Source: Streptomyces hokutonensis | GTDB lineage: Bacteria > Actinomycetota > Actinomycetes > Streptomycetales > Streptomycetaceae | Direction: 5' to 3' | NCBI RefSeq assembly: GCF_000376565.1 | Contig: NZ_BARG01000087.1 | Location: forward strand, 35,580-99,579 | Length of the DNA: 64,000 nt | Shown here: positions 59,019 to 64,000 of the stretch, piece after piece | Numbering within the stretch: position 1 is the first letter of the stretch | How the letters are laid out: each line of letters starts with the position of its first letter | Translations under genes and position numbers: made by a program | The notes under the pieces: model-generated | Told to the model about the DNA's origin: nothing | Database searches by the model: none | Seen by the model: the letters and a program-made list of their open reading frames with translations, nothing else

Positions 59019-60464
59019 CTACGCGGTGATTCCGGCCGCCTCGCGCACCTCGACGGACGACAGCTTCTCGGCCGTGCGTTCGGCGGTTCGGCGGGCCCAG
59101 GCGCCGCTGGTCAGCGCGCCCAGTATCAGGACGGCCAGGCCGCAGGCCACAAGAATCCACCAGCCGGGGCGCGCCGCCGAGACGAACGTGTCCTTGTACG
59201 ACGACGATCCGACCCCGGAGGCCAGTACCGCGCCGACCACCGCGACGCCGAGGGTCTGGCCCAGCTGGCGGCTCGTGGAGGCGACGGCCGCCGCGACTCC
59301 CGCCTGGGCGCGCGGCATTCCGGAGACCGCCGTGTTGGTGATCGGCGCGTTCACGAAGCCGAAGCCGATGCCGAAGAGCAAGTAGCCGATGAAGCGCGAC
59401 ACGTTGGACGTCTCCGCCTCGAACCCGGCGAACAGCAGCGCGCTCACGGTCATCGCGGAGCCCGCGATCAGGAGGGGTATTCGGGGTCCGCGACTGCCGA
59501 CCAGCCGCCCGGAGATCGGCGCGCACAGGAACGTCGGCACCGCCATCGGCAGCATCCACAGGCCGGCGTGCAGCGCGTCCAGACCGACCACGTTCTGCAG
59601 ATACAGCGTGGACAGGAACAGGAAGCCGCCCAGCGCCGAGAACGCGCTGATCGCGATCACCGTGGCCCCGCTGAACGGCGCGGAGCGGAAGAAGCGCAGG
59701 TCGATGAGGGGTTCGTCGCGCCGCGGCTCGTACCAGACGAGGGCGACGAGGGCGACCAGCGCGAGCGCCGCGAACGGCAGGATCGCGGTGAACCCGGAGT
59801 CCGGCGCCTCGATGATCGCGTACGTCAGCGAGCCGAACAGCGCGATCACCAGGAGCTGGCCGACCGGGTCGGCACGGCGGGCCTTCGGTGCGCGTGACTC
59901 GGGGATGAACCTCAGCGTGAGCAGCAGCGCGGCCACGCCCACCGGCAGGTTGATCCAGAAGATCGAGCGCCAGCCGACCGAGTCCACGAGCAGCCCGCCG
60001 ATCAGCGGTCCGGCGGCCATCGATATGCCGACGACCGCACCCCACACCCCGATCGCGCGGGCACGCTCGCGGGGCTCGGTGAAGGTGTTGGTGATGATCG
60101 ACATGGCGACCGGGTTGAGCATCGAGCCGCCGACCGCCTGGATCATGCGGAACCAGATCAGCGCGTTCAGGTCGGGCGCGAGCGAGCAGAGCAGCGAGCC
60201 CAGGCTGAAGACCACCAGGCCGACGACGAAGACCCGTTTGCGGCCGATCCGGTCGGCCGTGGAGCCCGCCAGCATCAGCAGGGAGGCGAGGACCAGGGTG
60301 TAGGCGTCGATCGTCCACTGGAGGCCGGAGGTCGACGCGTGCAGGTCCGTCTGCATCGCGGGCAGCGCGACGTTCAGGATGGTGACGTCCAGGCTCACGA
60401 TCAGCAGACTCATGCAGCAGATCGCGAGCACCAGCATGCGGCGACGGTGGCTGAGCTCGGGCAT
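59019..60464 (-). CDS. MFS drug exporter (DHA2, 14 helices)
   Basis: 481-residue DHA2 exporter: LDVTILNVALPAMQTDL in helix 1, STADRIGRKRVFVVGL in the loop, and 14 helices. ATG 60464 is 7 nt after TACGAT, with TTAGAC 18 bp further upstream, so the transcript is probably leaderless; ATG 60473 would lie in the -10 element. Divergent from dusB. Confidence 0.9.
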   Translation of the reverse strand: MPELSHRRRMLVLAICCMSLLIVSLDVTILNVALPAMQTDLHASTSGLQWTIDAYTLVLASLLMLAGSTADRIGRKRVFVVGLVVFSLGSLLCSLAPDLNALIWFRMIQAVGGSMLNPVAMSIITNTFTEPRERARAIGVWGAVVGISMAAGPLIGGLLVDSVGWRSIFWINLPVGVAALLLTLRFIPESRAPKARRADPVGQLLVIALFGSLTYAIIEAPDSGFTAILPFAALALVALVALVWYEPRRDEPLIDLRFFRSAPFSGATVIAISAFSALGGFLFLSTLYLQNVVGLDALHAGLWMLPMAVPTFLCAPISGRLVGSRGPRIPLLIAGSAMTVSALLFAGFEAETSNVSRFIGYLLFGIGFGFVNAPITNTAVSGMPRAQAGVAAAVASTSRQLGQTLGVAVVGAVLASGVGSSSYKDTFVSAARPGWWILVACGLAVLILGALTSGAWARRTAERTAEKLSSVEVREAAGITA

Positions 60465-60562
60465 GCGAACCATCGTACGCCAAACTCGATAGTGCGTCTA
60501 ACTAATGACCGCTACATGATCTCCGGATACGGGCACCGGCAGCCGTACGCCACAATGGAGCA

Positions 60563-61717
60563 ATGTCCACGCCCGCGCCCCTGTCCGTGTCGCCCTTGCA
60601 GATCGGCCCGCACACCGTCTCGCCGCCCGTCGTCCTGGCCCCCATGGCCGGGATCACCAACGCGCCCTTCCGCACCCTGTGCAGGGAGTTCAGCGGGGGC
60701 AAGGGCCTGTTCGTCAGCGAGATGATCACGACGCGGGCCCTGGTCGAGCGCAACGAGAAGACCATGCAGCTGGTCCACTTCGACGCGACCGAGAAGCCGC
60801 GCTCGATCCAGCTGTACGGCGTGGACCCGGCGACCGTCGGCAAGGCCGTCCGCATGATCGCGGAGGAGGACCTCGCCGACCACATCGACCTCAACTTCGG
60901 CTGCCCGGTCCCGAAGGTCACCCGCAAGGGCGGCGGCTCCGCGCTGCCGTACAAGCGGAACCTGCTGCGGGCGATCCTGCGCGAGGCCGTCAGCGGGGCC
61001 GGCGACCTGCCCGTCACCATGAAGATGCGCAAGGGCATCGACGACGACCACATCACGTTCCTCGACGCCGGCCGTATCGCCGTCGAGGAGGGCGTCACGT
61101 CCATCGCGCTCCACGGCCGCACGGCCGCGCAACACTACGGCGGTACGGCGGACTGGGATGCGATCGCGCGCCTGAAGGAGCATGTGCCGGAGATCCCCGT
61201 GCTCGGCAACGGCGACATCTGGTCGGCGCAGGACGCGGTGCGGATGGTGCGCGAGACCGGGTGCGACGGGGTCGTGGTCGGGCGCGGCTGCCTGGGGCGG
61301 CCGTGGCTGTTCGCCGACCTCGTGGCCGCCTTCGAAGGACGTGAACAGGACGTCTTGAAGCCCTCGTTGCGCGAGGTCGCCGACATCATGGTGCGGCACG
61401 CGACGCTGCTCGGCGAGTGGATCGGCGACGAGGCCCGCGGAGTCATCGACTTCCGCAAGCACGTCGCCTGGTACCTCAAGGGCTTCGCGGTCGGCAGCGA
61501 GATGCGCAAGCGCCTCGCGATCACGTCGTCGCTGGAGGAGCTCCGGTCCGGGCTCGACGAGTTGGACCTAGACCAGCCCTGGCCGGCCGGCGCCGACGGG
61601 CCCCGCGGCCGTACGTCGGGCAACAACAGGGTGGTGCTGCCCGACGGTTGGCTGAAGGACCCGTACGACTGCGCGGGGATCGGCGAGGACGCGGAGCTGG
61701 ACACGTCAGGCGGCTGA
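60563..61717 (+). CDS. dusB: tRNA-dihydrouridine synthase DusB
   Basis: 384-residue FMN-dependent enzyme that reduces uridine in tRNA D-loops. It has APMAGITNAPFR at the start, the catalytic Cys in NFGCPVPKVTRKGGGSAL, the FMN phosphate site GNGDIW and GVVVGRGCLGRPW, and a helical tRNA-binding C-terminus. CACAAT ends 6 nt before ATG 60563, a leaderless layout. Confidence 0.95.
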   Translation: MSTPAPLSVSPLQIGPHTVSPPVVLAPMAGITNAPFRTLCREFSGGKGLFVSEMITTRALVERNEKTMQLVHFDATEKPRSIQLYGVDPATVGKAVRMIAEEDLADHIDLNFGCPVPKVTRKGGGSALPYKRNLLRAILREAVSGAGDLPVTMKMRKGIDDDHITFLDAGRIAVEEGVTSIALHGRTAAQHYGGTADWDAIARLKEHVPEIPVLGNGDIWSAQDAVRMVRETGCDGVVVGRGCLGRPWLFADLVAAFEGREQDVLKPSLREVADIMVRHATLLGEWIGDEARGVIDFRKHVAWYLKGFAVGSEMRKRLAITSSLEELRSGLDELDLDQPWPAGADGPRGRTSGNNRVVLPDGWLKDPYDCAGIGEDAELDTSGG

Positions 61718-61760
61718 GGCGATCTCGACAGGGGCGGAGGGCTCCTCGACACTTGCCGCC

Positions 61761-62288
61761 ATGGAGGACAGCGCGGTGTGGGTCGCGGCCTTCACCGGCG
61801 GTACGGCGGTGCTGGCCGGCTGGGTGACCAATCTGGGCAACGTGCGCGCGGCGAGGGTACAGGCGGAGGCGTCCGCGGAGGCTCAATGGCGCGGCCGGGT
61901 ACGGGAGTTGCGGCGCGCCGCCTATCTGGATCTCATGGCGCACGCGCATGTCACCGGCGAGTTGTACCGGCGGGTCATCGACGCGTTCGTCCAACTCGCC
62001 GACCCGGAGCGGCTGTTGAACCGGATCGACGAACTGCGCACAGAACTGCGCGAGGCCTACGACCCGTTCATGCACAGCGTCCGGGTCGTCGTCCTCGAAG
62101 GGCCGCCCGACACCGCCGACGCGGCGCAGGCCGTCCTGGAGGCGGCGAAGCGTGTGAACCGGGCGCTGTGGCGGCTCTCGCTGGGAGAGGCCGATGCCCG
62201 CGCCCGCTTCGACGAGGCGCAGGAGGCCTATCTTCCCTGCCTGGGGCGGTTCGTCGAAGCGGCGCGGGTCGCGATGGGGGAGTCCTGA
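61761..62288 (+). CDS. Hypothetical protein with N-terminal membrane helix
   Basis: 175-residue protein. One hydrophobic segment (VAAFTGGTAVLAGWVTNLG) is followed by a long charged helical region (RAARVQAEASAEAQWRGRVRE..) likely to form a coiled coil or helical bundle. Pattern common in Streptomyces single-pass proteins of unknown function. 43 nt after dusB. Confidence 0.7.
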   Translation: MEDSAVWVAAFTGGTAVLAGWVTNLGNVRAARVQAEASAEAQWRGRVRELRRAAYLDLMAHAHVTGELYRRVIDAFVQLADPERLLNRIDELRTELREAYDPFMHSVRVVVLEGPPDTADAAQAVLEAAKRVNRALWRLSLGEADARARFDEAQEAYLPCLGRFVEAARVAMGES

Positions 62289-62300
62289 GGCCGCTGCGGC

Positions 62301-64000
62301 TCAGTTCGTCTTCGGGTGCGGCGTAGAGCCGTACGCCGTGAGGAACTTGTCGCGGAAGGCGCTCATCTTCCAGACCGGGGCGTCGTGCGCGGGGCGCAGG
62401 CCGTCCGTCCAGTTCCAACTGTCTATCTTCGCGAGGACCTTGGCGTCCTTGGCGACGATCGAGATCGGGACGTCACGGCTGGCGTGGTTGCCGCTGACCC
62501 GGGCGATCGGCTGGTGGTCGCCGAGGAAGACCAGCACGGTGTTGTCGTTGCCGTAGCGCTCCAGCCACTGGGTGAGGGAGTTCACCGAGTACTGGATCGA
62601 CTTGCCGTACTCCTGGCGAGACTTGGTGGTGTCGGCGATGACGTCGGAGGCCTTGTTGCCGGCCTTCTCGATCGCGTCGAAGATCGAACCGTTGCCCAGC
62701 TGGTCCCACGGGACGAGCTTCGGGATCGGCGCCCACGGCTGGTGGCTCGAGGTCAGGATGATCATCGACATCAGCGACTTGCCGTCGGCACGCGGCTTGC
62801 TGTGCACCCGCTTCTGGAACTGCTCCAGGGTGTACTGGTCGGGCATCGTCGACCAGCTGAACTTCGGTCCCTTGTAGCCCAGTTGGAAGGCGTTGTAGAC
62901 CTTGTCGAGGCCGTAGAAGCTCTGCTCCGGCCAGCCCTTCTGCACGCCCGGCATCACGCCGATGGTGTCGAAGTCGCCGGTCTTCTTGAAGGCGTCGGTC
63001 AGGCTCAGGTGATCGCTCGCCATCACCGTGCGGTAGCGCTGCTGGTTGTTGACCCACAGCCCCGACATGGTCGTCGAGTGGCCGAGCCAGCTGCTGCCGC
63101 CGTAGGTCGCAGACGTCAGCCAGCCGCTCTTCGCCGCGAAGCCCGCCTTCGACAGGGCCTTGGTGTCGGCGGCCAGGGTCTCGTCGACACCGGGCGCCAT
63201 GATCGGGTCCTCGATCGCGCTGCGGCCGTAGCTCTCGATGAAGGTGAAGATCATGTCCTTGCCGCGCAGGTCCGGGACGAGCTGGCTGCCCGGGGTGTTG
63301 CCGAAGGCGTCGACCTTGGCGACCTTCTCGAACTCCGCCTCGTCGCGCAGGGTGTTGCGGATCGCCTGCGCGCGGAGCTTGACGATCGCGGCGGTGTGGT
63401 CCGCGGCGAGCGGCACACCGGCGAACTGGAGGCCGAAGGCCGTGCAGGTGATCCAGACCGTGCCTGCGATCAGCGCGCCCCGGGACGCCTCCGCCTTGTG
63501 GCCGGCCAGCAGGTTGCTCAGCCGGACCGTGGCCAGCGCGACCAGGACGATCAGCAGCAGCACGAAGAGGACGACACCGACCGTGAGGAGGGACGTGACC
63601 GTCCCGCCGAGCGTGTCCGAGAGATAGCCGCGGGCGTCGCCGAACAGGCTCCAGTCCAGAACGACGTTGAAGCCCCGGCCCAGGTATTCGTTGAAGCCCA
63701 TGTCCAGCATGTTCAGGATCGCCACGACCGCGGTCAGCGCACCGCAGAACGCCGCCAGCACGATCCGCGGCCGCCGCGGCAGGCTCATCAGGACGACGGC
63801 CCCCATGATCGCCTCCGCCGGCAACCGCATGAACTCGGCGGGCTTGAGGCTGTTCAGGGTCGTCGGCATCTGCAGGCAGACATAGACGATGACGGCGGCG
63901 AGCACGGTGACGGTCCAGGAGATGGCGCGAGAGGCGACGGGATGCTTCTCCCGCCAGCTCCGAATACGCCGCCGGAGACCGAGCCGACTGCTCCAGGTGC
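62301..64000 (-). CDS. Membrane sulfatase/LtaS-like protein, start beyond window
   Basis: The reading frame is open to the right edge, so the N-terminus is missing; at least 565 residues are in the window. Several transmembrane helices (within the first ~190 residues seen) precede an extracytoplasmic alkaline-phosphatase-fold domain (MIFTFIESYGRSAIEDP, WLTSATYGGSSWLGHSTTMSG, LVFLGDHQPIARVSG). The position of the nucleophile (Ser/Thr) near GGSSWLGH is uncertain. Relatives transfer or cleave phosphoglycerol or sulfate groups. GTG 63905 is an internal possible start but the upstream frame also looks like protein. Confidence 0.8.
   Translation of the reverse strand, partial: TWSSRLGLRRRIRSWREKHPVASRAISWTVTVLAAVIVYVCLQMPTTLNSLKPAEFMRLPAEAIMGAVVLMSLPRRPRIVLAAFCGALTAVVAILNMLDMGFNEYLGRGFNVVLDWSLFGDARGYLSDTLGGTVTSLLTVGVVLFVLLLIVLVALATVRLSNLLAGHKAEASRGALIAGTVWITCTAFGLQFAGVPLAADHTAAIVKLRAQAIRNTLRDEAEFEKVAKVDAFGNTPGSQLVPDLRGKDMIFTFIESYGRSAIEDPIMAPGVDETLAADTKALSKAGFAAKSGWLTSATYGGSSWLGHSTTMSGLWVNNQQRYRTVMASDHLSLTDAFKKTGDFDTIGVMPGVQKGWPEQSFYGLDKVYNAFQLGYKGPKFSWSTMPDQYTLEQFQKRVHSKPRADGKSLMSMIILTSSHQPWAPIPKLVPWDQLGNGSIFDAIEKAGNKASDVIADTTKSRQEYGKSIQYSVNSLTQWLERYGNDNTVLVFLGDHQPIARVSGNHASRDVPISIVAKDAKVLAKIDSWNWTDGLRPAHDAPVWKMSAFRDKFLTAYGSTPHPKTN

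Overview
This window is chromosomal DNA of a Streptomyces species or a very close relative. G+C is very high with strong third-position GC bias. GTG starts, apparently leaderless starts and GC-rich hairpin terminators of the form GGGGCTCCGCCCC are common. The gene order phoH, ybeY, CBS protein, era, leuA, recO, uppS, zur/znu, glyS, dusB is a Streptomyces core arrangement. I saw no tRNA, rRNA, CRISPR array or prophage.

Region by region. 1-3.9 kb: phoH, ybeY, a CBS/DUF21 membrane protein and three small genes, one a cytidine-deaminase-like protein without zinc ligands. 4.2-7.3 kb: three secreted proteins that look like an actinobacterial WxL/DUF916 surface system. 7.2-10 kb: amtB-glnK (ammonium uptake and PII) and era. 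10-16 kb: an XRE regulator with a divergent epimerase, a glycoside hydrolase 1 plus MFS sugar operon, and an M4 metalloprotease with an emfourin-type inhibitor. 16-18.8 kb: leuA behind a leucine-rich leader peptide, and a TerB-like protein. 18.8-21.6 kb: a decay zone with a broken IS200/IS605-type element and relics of a transporter and a sensor kinase upstream of an intact response regulator. 21.7-30.4 kb: a probable sialic-acid scavenging cluster (sialidase, DapA/NanA-type lyase, dipeptide-type ABC importer with a fused permease-ATPase, GntR regulator). 30.4-36.2 kb: assorted accessory genes (TetR, AraC, phosphatase, methyltransferase, class A beta-lactamase, TIM-barrel protein, GNAT).

36.5-43.1 kb holds the most interesting locus. 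It has five tightly packed genes matching the poorly characterised SCO2525-SCO2521 families (methyltransferase, large helical protein, variant ParA-like P-loop protein, two unknowns), followed by a two-helix membrane protein. Two of these six genes contain in-frame TTA codons, the only ones I noticed in intact genes here, which suggests bldA-dependent developmental control. A relic of a second two-component system follows. 44.2-46.8 kb: recO, whose first 23 codons are duplicated upstream as part of a 43-codon ORF overlapping the recO start, then uppS and a YcxB-like protein. 46.8-51.4 kb: znuACB-zur with a Zur box over the znuA promoter, and glyS. 51.5-64 kb: a chitinase with classic chitinase operator repeats, aldo/keto reductase, TetR, serine hydrolase, two MFS exporters, an XRE regulator, a HAD protein, dusB and a partial membrane sulfatase running off the right edge.

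Functional themes are nutrient scavenging from polymers (chitin, sialoglycans, beta-glucosides, proteins), nitrogen and zinc homeostasis, and a putative development-linked cluster. All family assignments come from reading motifs; no database search was run.
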